A DNA stretch of 30,757 nt from positions 1-30,757 of the forward strand of contig CAZKDV010000019.1 of NCBI GenBank assembly GCA_964551645.1, read 5' to 3'. This document shows, in pieces, positions 24,127-30,757 of the stretch. How positions within the stretch are numbered: the stretch's first letter is position 1; each line of letters opens with the position of its first letter. A model generated the notes under the pieces. That model was not told where the DNA came from. It worked only from the letters and a program-made list of their open reading frames with translations, and searched no databases. The position numbers were made by a program, and so were the translations under genes. This stretch comes from CAZKDV01 sp964551645 (lineage in GTDB: Bacteria; Bacteroidota; Bacteroidia; Bacteroidales; DTU049).

Positions 24127-25370
24127 TAGTTGAATTAAAAATCCCACAAATAGGTGAATCTATCTCAGAAGTTCAAATTTCGAGATGGTTCGTAGCAGAT
24201 AAGGAATTTGTGAATAAAGACCAAGAAGTAGTTGAGATTGATACTGACAAAACATCAATGAACCTTGTTGCACCTGCTACAGGAATTATTACAATCTTAA
24301 TTAAAGAAGGCGAAACAGTTAATATTGGACTATCTATTGCACAAATTGATGAAACAGCTGAAGATTTTAAGCAAAAACTCAAAGATGATATTGTCGAATT
24401 GGAAAATGACGAGATAGCAAATAGCGATATTAAAAGTGTAACAGAAAAAGAAGTTGATACAAATCAATCCATACAGTTTACTGTTTCTCCTCTTGCAAAA
24501 AAAATAATACAAGAAAACGAAGTTGATGAGCAAAAATTATTTCAACATGTTTTGAGACGCAGAATAGGAGTTGATGATGTTAATAATTTTATTGAAAATC
24601 AAAACAAAAATACTGTAGCTGAAAACACTCAAGCAAAAGAAGATATGTATTCAAAAAAAATGTCTCCTTTACGCAAAAAAATAGCTCAGAGATTAGTTTC
24701 TGTCAAAAATGAAACTGCCATGTTGACTACATTTAACGAAGTTGACATGAGCAAACTAATAGAAATTAGAAATAAATACAAAGAAGAATTTTTTAGAACA
24801 CATGGCATAAAATTAGGTTTTGTATCATTTTTTGCTAAAGCCGTATCTATAGCTTTGAAATTATTTCCTGAAATCAATGCAATGATTGATGGAGATGAAA
24901 TTATATATCATAATGTTGCACACATAGGTATTGCTATAAGTACTAATAAAGGATTGCTTGTACCTGTAGTTCGTAATGCCCATACAATGAATATTGCCGA
25001 AATTGAAAAAAACATTGATTTATTGGCACAAAAGGCCAGAGAAAACAAATTGCTCCCTGCTGAACTTGATGGTGGTACATTTACAATTACAAATGGTGGA
25101 GTTTTTGGCTCATTGTTTTCAACTCCAATCATCAATCCGCCACAATCTGCAATCTTAGGAATGCACACAGTTCAGGATAGGGCAGTAGTCGTAACTTCAG
25201 AAATAGTTATCAGACCGATGATGTATATTTCATTATCTTATGATCACAGATTGATTGATGGCAAAGAATCAGTTGGTTTTATCACAACAGTCAAAAAACT
25301 TTTGGAGTATCCCAATGAATTAATGAATGAAGGAGTTGATATGCTTAAGTTTCAATTATCATTAAAATAA
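24123..25370 (+). CDS. sucB: 2-oxoglutarate dehydrogenase E2, dihydrolipoyl succinyltransferase
   Basis: A 415-residue E2 subunit. The single lipoyl domain is at residues 1-78, with the lipoylated Lys K43 in EIDTDKTSMNLVAP. A short E3/E1-binding domain lies near 119-158 (SPLAKKIIQENEVD, then RRIGVDDVNNFI). The catalytic acyltransferase domain runs from about 180 to the end, with H375 and D379 in SYDHRLIDGKE. It receives succinyl from SucA and transfers it to CoA. The E3 subunit gene (lpd) is not adjacent and must lie elsewhere. Coupled to sucA by ATGA overlap and followed after one base by nadB. Confidence 0.96.
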   Translation: MIVELKIPQIGESISEVQISRWFVADKEFVNKDQEVVEIDTDKTSMNLVAPATGIITILIKEGETVNIGLSIAQIDETAEDFKQKLKDDIVELENDEIANSDIKSVTEKEVDTNQSIQFTVSPLAKKIIQENEVDEQKLFQHVLRRRIGVDDVNNFIENQNKNTVAENTQAKEDMYSKKMSPLRKKIAQRLVSVKNETAMLTTFNEVDMSKLIEIRNKYKEEFFRTHGIKLGFVSFFAKAVSIALKLFPEINAMIDGDEIIYHNVAHIGIAISTNKGLLVPVVRNAHTMNIAEIEKNIDLLAQKARENKLLPAELDGGTFTITNGGVFGSLFSTPIINPPQSAILGMHTVQDRAVVVTSEIVIRPMMYISLSYDHRLIDGKESVGFITTVKKLLEYPNELMNEGVDMLKFQLSLK

Positions 25371-25371
25371 T

Positions 25372-26919
25372 ATGCGACATAAATTTGATTTTTTGGTGGT
25401 CGGCACCGGAATTGCTGGTTTGACTTACGCCTTGAAAGTTGCACAACATGGGCGAGTTGGAATTATTACTAAGTCAGACTTTAAAGAAACTGCAACTCGT
25501 TATGCACAAGGCGGAATTGCTGGAGTTATGTATGCTCCTGATACAATCGAAAAGCATGTTGAAGATACAATGAAAGCAGGGTGCTATTTGAACGACAAAG
25601 AGATAGTGAAACTTACAATTACCGAATCAACGGAAAGAATTTTAGAGTTGATAGATCTGGGAGTCGGATTTGATAAAGATATTTCAGGAAATTACGATTT
25701 AACAAAAGAGGGTGGACATTCTGAAAATCGTGTTTTTCATGTTAAAGACAGTACGGGTGAAGAAATTCAAAGAAAACTATTACTAAAAGCTGAAAATCAT
25801 CCAAATATAACTTTATATAAAAATTATTTTGCTCTTGAACTTATTACCCAGCATCATTTAGGTGTAAAAGTTACTAAGAACAGTACAGATATTGTTTGTT
25901 ACGGCATATATGCTTTTAGTCAATTTACTAATGAAGTAGATGTTTTTCTTTCAAAAATTACAATGATTGCAACTGGTGGCTCAGGCACTGTTTATCAAGT
26001 TACTTCCAATCCATTAATAGCAACAGGAGACGGTGTAGCAATGGTTTATAGAGCTAAAGGTTTGACAACACACATGGAGTTTATGCAGTTTCATCCTACT
26101 TCTTTGTACGAAGAAAATGTTCGACCTGCATTTTTAATTACCGAAGCATTAAGAGGCGAAGGAGCGATATTGCATAGTCATAGCACTAAAGATTTTATTA
26201 AACAGTTTGATGAAAGAGGTTCGCTTGCACCAAGAGATGTTGTTGCACGAGCTATAGATTTTGAATTGAAAGAAACAGGAAATCGTTTTGTTTACCTAGA
26301 TTGTACACACATGGGTAAAGAGTTTTTGACAACCCGTTTTCCTAAAATATATAATAAGTGCAAAGAAATAGGTATTGACATTGATAAAGATTATATTCCG
26401 GTTACACCAGCGGCTCATTATCAAGTTGGTGGCATAAAAGTAGATGAGTATGCACGCACAACAATAAAAAATCTGTATTCATCGGGAGAGTGTGCTTATA
26501 CGGGTCTGCATGGTGCTAATCGCTTGGCTTCTAATTCATTATTAGAAGCATTAGTGTTTAGCCATAGAGCGTATATAGATTCAGTAAAAACATTTAGCCA
26601 TATCTCTTTGCAGCACATTGTGCCAGATTGGAATGAAGATGGGGTTATGTATTTTGATGACAATAAAACGATACAACAATATATTCAAAGATTAAATTAT
26701 TTGATGACTAATGATATTGGTATTGCAAGAGAATTTTCTCGTATGGAAAAAGCATTGAAAGAATTAAAGGTATTGTACAACGAAACCGAAATGATTTATA
26801 AAGTTTCAAAAATAAATACTTCTCTTTGCGAACTCCGAAATATGATTAATGTGTCATATTTAATTATAAAAATGGCTCTACAAAGAACTGAAAGCATAGG
26901 TTTACATTTTGTTAAATAA
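25372..26919 (+). CDS. nadB: L-aspartate oxidase
   Basis: An FAD enzyme that oxidises L-aspartate to iminoaspartate, the first step of de novo NAD synthesis. The FAD-binding GTGIAGLTYALKVAQHG is at residues 12-28. GGIAGVMY, NRVFHVKDSTGEEIQ, IATGGSGTVYQVTSNP, MEFMQFHPTSLY, LAPRDVVARAID, PAAHYQVGGI and GLHGANRLASNSLLEALVF are NadB-type substrate and FAD contacts. The order and the NadB-specific segments favour L-aspartate oxidase over fumarate or succinate flavoprotein subunits. It starts one base after sucB, so co-transcription with sucAB is very likely. nadA and nadC are not in the window. Confidence 0.94.
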   Translation: MRHKFDFLVVGTGIAGLTYALKVAQHGRVGIITKSDFKETATRYAQGGIAGVMYAPDTIEKHVEDTMKAGCYLNDKEIVKLTITESTERILELIDLGVGFDKDISGNYDLTKEGGHSENRVFHVKDSTGEEIQRKLLLKAENHPNITLYKNYFALELITQHHLGVKVTKNSTDIVCYGIYAFSQFTNEVDVFLSKITMIATGGSGTVYQVTSNPLIATGDGVAMVYRAKGLTTHMEFMQFHPTSLYEENVRPAFLITEALRGEGAILHSHSTKDFIKQFDERGSLAPRDVVARAIDFELKETGNRFVYLDCTHMGKEFLTTRFPKIYNKCKEIGIDIDKDYIPVTPAAHYQVGGIKVDEYARTTIKNLYSSGECAYTGLHGANRLASNSLLEALVFSHRAYIDSVKTFSHISLQHIVPDWNEDGVMYFDDNKTIQQYIQRLNYLMTNDIGIAREFSRMEKALKELKVLYNETEMIYKVSKINTSLCELRNMINVSYLIIKMALQRTESIGLHFVK

Positions 26920-26925
26920 AATTAA

Positions 26926-26933
26926 TACTTTTG
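26926..26933 (+). promoter_or_regulatory. -7 promoter element for polysaccharide export operon
   Basis: TACTTTTG then CAAAA matches TAnnTTTGCA and starts 6 bases after the nadB stop codon. TTTG at 26908-26911 is 14 bases upstream. The ATG at 26945 follows 11 bases downstream, which argues for a separate transcript from nadB. Confidence 0.5.
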
Positions 26934-26944
26934 CAAAAAAAAAT

Positions 26945-27703
26945 ATGCAAATATCCAAATATTCATTTTGGTTTTTGATAGTAATATGGCTTTTTAGCTC
27001 ATGCACACCGCAAAAAGAATTACTATATTTACAAGGTAATATTGAAGAGAATTATCATGCTCAATTGCAATATGAATACCGAATTCAAACTGGTGATTTA
27101 TTATCTGTAAATGTTTTTAGTGTTAATGAAAAAGTTGCTAGTTTATTTGCCAAAGGCGATAACAATAGAAGTGTTGTTAATTCCGAAATATCAGCATATT
27201 TAAATAGTTTTGTTGTGTCTGATTCTGGTTATATGACTGTTCCATTAGTTGGAAATGTTTATGTCGAAGGATTATCATTACAGCAAGCTCGCGACATGAT
27301 ACAGGAAAAAATCAGAGAATTCTTTTTTGATGCAGTTATTGATTTGAAGATAGTTAGTTTTAAAATTTCAATATTAGGCGAAGTTAATAAACCCGGTGTT
27401 TATCGAGTGTATGATGCACGAATAAATATATTTGAAGCTATTGGATTAGCAGGTGATTTAACCATATTTGGCAAAAGAAATATACTTCTGATTAGGCAGC
27501 AAGGAGGAGTTCAGAAAATACATGAAGTGAATTTAAAAGACCGAAATTTATTAACTCAAGAATATTTTTATCTTGCCCCCGATGATATAATATATGTTCA
27601 ACCGCACAAAGCTAAAACATTTGGCTTTGCTAAAGTTCCAATTTCTGAAATTTTATCAATAATTACTACAACAATAGTTGTAGTTTCGTTTATTACTAAG
27701 TAG
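26945..27703 (+). CDS. Wza-like outer-membrane polysaccharide export lipoprotein
   Basis: A 252-residue protein. The signal peptide ends in the lipobox-like FSSC with C20 as the lipidated Cys. The polysaccharide export domain follows (QLQYEYRIQTGDLLSVNVF, then SDSGYMTVPLVGNVYVEGLSLQQARDMIQ), and a SLBB-type domain starts near ISILGEVNKPGVYRVYDARINIFEAIGLAGD. A hydrophobic C-terminal helix is at the end (ISEILSIITTTIVVVSFI), as in the Wza outer-membrane barrel helix. I chose the ATG at 26945 over a TTG at 26909 because the latter precedes the promoter and spoils the signal peptide. It is paired with the downstream Wzc-like kinase. Confidence 0.9.
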   Translation: MQISKYSFWFLIVIWLFSSCTPQKELLYLQGNIEENYHAQLQYEYRIQTGDLLSVNVFSVNEKVASLFAKGDNNRSVVNSEISAYLNSFVVSDSGYMTVPLVGNVYVEGLSLQQARDMIQEKIREFFFDAVIDLKIVSFKISILGEVNKPGVYRVYDARINIFEAIGLAGDLTIFGKRNILLIRQQGGVQKIHEVNLKDRNLLTQEYFYLAPDDIIYVQPHKAKTFGFAKVPISEILSIITTTIVVVSFITK

Positions 27704-27710
27704 TTGTTAT

Positions 27711-30083
27711 ATGAACAATAATTCTGAACAATATCTAAACAAATCAAACACTGATGATGCAATAGATATTAAGAAAATATTAAAAAGGTTTTTGAAGTTT
27801 TGGTCCTATTTTATTATTACTTTATTTGTTGTTTTAGTTTTGGCTTTTTTGTTTAATAAGTTTTACACTCCGGTTTATCGCGGAACAGCAACAGTTTTGA
27901 TTAAAGATGATAGGAAAAGTGCAATCGCATCAAATAGCTTAATCAGTAATCTTGATGTTTTTGGATCGCAACAAAGTTTGCAGAACGAAATAGCAATTTT
28001 AAATTCATATAGCTTAAACAAAAAAACAGTTGAAGACTTAAATTTATTTGTTGGCTATTTTGTTAAAAAATCTTACAGAAGAGATGTTGAATTATATAAT
28101 AATCAGCCGTTTATTGTAATATTTGATACTGCAAAAATTCAAGCAGTTGATGTTCCGATATCTCTTGTTTTGGAAAAAGATAAAATTTTAATTTCGTATG
28201 AAGTTAAACCAGATGTACATTTTTTCGATTTTAAAAATTGGAGAAATGTTTTTAAAAACAATATCCCTAAAAAGAAAGTTGAAAAATATATTTCATTTTT
28301 TGAAACATATTCAGATGAGTTTTTTACATTTAAAATTATTCCCAATCAAGTTGAAGAAGACGAGGATTATTCTGAGTTTGAATTTGTACTTAATTATCCC
28401 GACAAATTAATCCAAACATATAGAAAACGCTTAAGTATTGAACAAATAAATAAAGATGCAACTATTGTACAGATTGCAATAACTGATATTTTACCACTAC
28501 GCGCTAAAGATTATCTCAATATGTTAGTTTCAAATTATATTAACATGGGTTTAAATGAGAAAAATCTTATTGCAGTTAAAACTCTCGAATTTATAGATGA
28601 GCAATTAAAAAGCATTACAGACACATTATCTGAAATAGAAGTACAGTTAGAAGAGTTTCGGACAGAAAATAAAATTACGGACTTAAGCTATCAGGGACAT
28701 GCAATTTTTCAGAGATTACAAGAGCTTGAATACGAAAGAACACTCGAATCTATGAGGGTAGGTTATTACAAATATTTATTGAATAACCTGCAAATTGAAG
28801 ATACCGGAAAAGATATTATTGCTCCCTCAACAATTGGAATAAATGATGTTTTGTTAAATCAATTAATAGTTGAGTTATCACAATTATTTGTTGCACGAGA
28901 GCAATTGCAACTGACATCTTCGCCGAGCAATCCGTATATGATTGAGCTTGATGCTAAAATTAATGCATTAAAAAAGACAATAATTGAAAATGTAACAAAC
29001 ATACACTCCAACGCAAAATTTAATCTTTCGGCTATGGATAAGCAATTGATAGAAGTGCAGTCGGAGTTAGCTTTGTTGCCCGGAACCGAAAGAGAGTTGA
29101 TAAGCATCAATAGGATGTTTACTGTAAACGACCAAATATATACATTTTTGTTGGAGAAAAGGGCAGAAGCAGCCATAGCTAAAGCATCTAGCATTTCAGA
29201 TAATAAAGTTATTGATACTGCAAGAATTGAAGCAAGAATAAAACCTAAAAGACATCAGAATTATTTAATTGCTTTTTTGCTTGGAATTATTTTGCCAGCA
29301 ATATTTATAATAATTTTAGATTTAATTAAAAACACAGTAAACGACTTATCCGAAATAGAGACATTGACAAATGTTCCAATTGTTGGCAATATCATTCATT
29401 ATGAAGATGAAAAAGTGCAGGCAATCCAAAATTCAGATGCCACTATTCTTGAATCTTTTCGCGTTATCCGTACTAATCTTGATTTTTTTACCACCCAAAA
29501 AGACAAGAAGTTTATTACTTTAACTTCTATGACTTCTGGAGAAGGCAAGTCATTTTGCTCATTTCATTTGGCAATAGTATATGCTCTCGCTAAAAAACGA
29601 ACATTGTTGATAGGTTCAGATTTAAGAAAACCAGATGTAGGTAAGTTTTTTAATGAAAACTTAAATGTTGGTCTTAGCAATTTTTTAATTAATAGCAATA
29701 CTTGGGATGAAGTTATTTTTAAATCACAAATTGAATATCTTGATTTTATTCCAGCCGGACCTATGCCACCTAATCCTGCCGAGCTACTATCAGCAGATAA
29801 TATCAATAGAATAGTTGATAGTATAAATGAGCATTATGATGTTGTTATATTTGACACTTCTCCAATAGGAATCTTTGCCGATGCCGCATATATAATTAGA
29901 AGTTCAGATATCGTTTTGTTTGTTGCAAGATATAATTATTCTAAAAAAATTGAATTTAGAAATATGAATAATATAGTCGAAAAACTGAATATTAAACATG
30001 TTGGCTTATTGTGTAACGATATGCAGAGAAAAGATTCTAAATATTATTACAATAAGTATTATTATTACAACAAGAAAAGTTAA
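27711..30083 (+). CDS. Wzc-type polysaccharide co-polymerase with BY-kinase domain
   Basis: A 790-residue inner-membrane protein. TM1 is at 31-50, then a Wzz-type periplasmic domain with a long coiled-coil region (about 280-490, including the GNVR-like PGTERELISINRMF). TM2 is at about 515-537. The cytosolic bacterial tyrosine kinase domain has Walker A SGEGKS (609-614), Walker A' LLIGSDLRKP (D637) and Walker B VVIFDTSP. The C-terminus ends in a tyrosine cluster (KYYYNKYYYYNKKS), the autophosphorylation tail. In A', the usual IDADLR is IGSDLR. It controls chain length and export of a surface polysaccharide with the Wza-like partner 7 bases upstream. No glycosyltransferase or flippase genes follow. 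Confidence 0.94.
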   Translation: MNNNSEQYLNKSNTDDAIDIKKILKRFLKFWSYFIITLFVVLVLAFLFNKFYTPVYRGTATVLIKDDRKSAIASNSLISNLDVFGSQQSLQNEIAILNSYSLNKKTVEDLNLFVGYFVKKSYRRDVELYNNQPFIVIFDTAKIQAVDVPISLVLEKDKILISYEVKPDVHFFDFKNWRNVFKNNIPKKKVEKYISFFETYSDEFFTFKIIPNQVEEDEDYSEFEFVLNYPDKLIQTYRKRLSIEQINKDATIVQIAITDILPLRAKDYLNMLVSNYINMGLNEKNLIAVKTLEFIDEQLKSITDTLSEIEVQLEEFRTENKITDLSYQGHAIFQRLQELEYERTLESMRVGYYKYLLNNLQIEDTGKDIIAPSTIGINDVLLNQLIVELSQLFVAREQLQLTSSPSNPYMIELDAKINALKKTIIENVTNIHSNAKFNLSAMDKQLIEVQSELALLPGTERELISINRMFTVNDQIYTFLLEKRAEAAIAKASSISDNKVIDTARIEARIKPKRHQNYLIAFLLGIILPAIFIIILDLIKNTVNDLSEIETLTNVPIVGNIIHYEDEKVQAIQNSDATILESFRVIRTNLDFFTTQKDKKFITLTSMTSGEGKSFCSFHLAIVYALAKKRTLLIGSDLRKPDVGKFFNENLNVGLSNFLINSNTWDEVIFKSQIEYLDFIPAGPMPPNPAELLSADNINRIVDSINEHYDVVIFDTSPIGIFADAAYIIRSSDIVLFVARYNYSKKIEFRNMNNIVEKLNIKHVGLLCNDMQRKDSKYYYNKYYYYNKKS

Positions 30084-30159
30084 TAATATTCTTATATTTA
30101 AGTTTTTGTTGATTATTGAAGACTGTTTTAAATTTCATTACATAATTTAACTTTTTACT

Positions 30160-30167
30160 TAACTTTG
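30160..30167 (+). promoter_or_regulatory. -7 promoter element for gcvT
   Basis: TAACTTTG then CAATT matches TAnnTTTGCA, 37 bases before the gcvT ATG, so gcvT is probably transcribed separately from the Wzc gene. Confidence 0.5.
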
Positions 30168-30204
30168 CAATTATTACATTATTAAATAAAACATATAATA
30201 TATT

Positions 30205-30757
30205 ATGAAAAAAACTGCTTTTACAAAAATTCATGAAGAACTTGGGGCTAAAATGGTTCCATTTGCAGGTTACTATATGCCTCTGCAATACGAAGGTGTT
30301 AATAGTGAACACATTCAAGTACGCAATTCGGTTGGAGTATTTGATGTTTCGCACATGGGCGAAATATGGGTTAGAGGGGCTAAAGCCGAAAGTTTTTTGC
30401 AATTTGTTACATCTAATGATGTGAGTACTCTTATTGACGGAAAAGTGCAATATACTTATTTTCCTAACGAAACTGGTGGCATCGTTGACGACCTACTAGT
30501 ATATCGCTTTACAAATCAAGAGTATTTATTAATTGTTAATGCTTCAAACACACAAAAAGACTGGGAACATCTTTGTAAATATGCAAAAGACTTTGGTTTG
30601 GAAATAGGAAAGGATTTATACAATGCTTCTGACGAATTTGCACAACTTGCAGTACAAGGACCTAATGCAATGAAAACTATTCAAAAAATTGCAGATACTC
30701 AAGTTGAAAATATGGAATATTACACTTTCAAAAAATGTAAATTAGCAGGTGTTGATG
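30205..30757 (+). CDS. gcvT: Glycine cleavage system aminomethyltransferase (T protein), 3' truncated by window edge
   Basis: The frame is open from the ATG at 30205 to the window end, giving 184 residues of a family usually about 360 long. MKKTAFTKIHEELGAKMVPF, then AGYYMPLQY, is the GcvT start. VRNSVGVFDVSHMGEIWVRG, VQYTYFPNETGGIVDDLLVYR and LLIVNASNTQKDW are folate-binding segments, with the conserved Asp of the family in the last-but-one motif (IVDDLLVYR). QLAVQGPNAMKTI continues the fold. It transfers the aminomethyl carbon of glycine to tetrahydrofolate. The remaining glycine-cleavage genes are not in view. Confidence 0.95.
   Translation, partial: MKKTAFTKIHEELGAKMVPFAGYYMPLQYEGVNSEHIQVRNSVGVFDVSHMGEIWVRGAKAESFLQFVTSNDVSTLIDGKVQYTYFPNETGGIVDDLLVYRFTNQEYLLIVNASNTQKDWEHLCKYAKDFGLEIGKDLYNASDEFAQLAVQGPNAMKTIQKIADTQVENMEYYTFKKCKLAGVD

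Noticed and set aside
30020..30080. A TATTATTAC-rich stretch that looks like a simple repeat.
   Set aside because: It encodes the tyrosine/asparagine/lysine C-terminal cluster of the BY-kinase, which explains the repetition.
30037..30450. 137-codon minus-strand open frame at the right end.
   Set aside because: It runs antisense through the end of the Wzc gene, the gcvT promoter and the clear gcvT start, and shows no family resemblance.

Overview
The window is AT-rich DNA from a member of the Bacteroidota. Three things point there: promoters of the TAnnTTTG type, often continuing as TTTGCA, in front of most transcription units; few Shine-Dalgarno sequences; and lineage-typical genes such as a small THX ribosomal protein with a Lys-rich tail, a stand-alone RseC-like protein, a Wza/Wzc-type pair and an S41 protease with a signal peptide. 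The chromosome here is mostly housekeeping genes, with one accessory island at about 13.9-18.9 kb. Genus cannot be fixed from the sequence alone.

Layout. 1-1.1 kb: 3' part of pepD. 1.1-1.5 kb: THX ribosomal protein. 1.5-4.9 kb (minus): LolC/E-type permease, family-2 glycosyltransferase and miaA, with overlapping ends. 5.0-6.7 kb (minus): an unusual protein joining a degenerate NucS-like nuclease fold, a heptad coiled coil and a complete bacteriohemerythrin. 6.8-7.5 kb (minus): rhomboid protease, divergent from a plus-strand run of S41 protease, YggS-type PLP protein, rlmN and an RluA-family pseudouridine synthase (7.6-11.7 kb). 11.7-12.2 kb (minus): RseC-like membrane protein. 12.3-13.9 kb: a DUF438/hemerythrin-like/PAS/DUF1858 sensor-like protein.

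13.97-18.84 kb (minus): the accessory island. A restriction-modification enzyme of the helicase-less Type ISP/IIG kind is split at the linker between its methyltransferase and its specificity domain. A KilA-N protein gene and a YhcG/DUF1016 PD-(D/E)XK nuclease gene sit between the halves. All four frames are open, and the specificity half begins with its ATG overlapping the nuclease stop codon (TAATG). This is the strongest candidate for an undescribed arrangement.

19.2-21.2 kb (minus): pgk, with several altered motif residues, then yebC. 21.3-26.9 kb (plus): sucA, sucB and nadB, tightly packed. 26.9-30.1 kb (plus): outer-membrane polysaccharide export lipoprotein and Wzc-type tyrosine kinase. 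30.2 kb to the end: 5' part of gcvT.

No tRNA, rRNA, insertion sequence, CRISPR array or integrase was seen.
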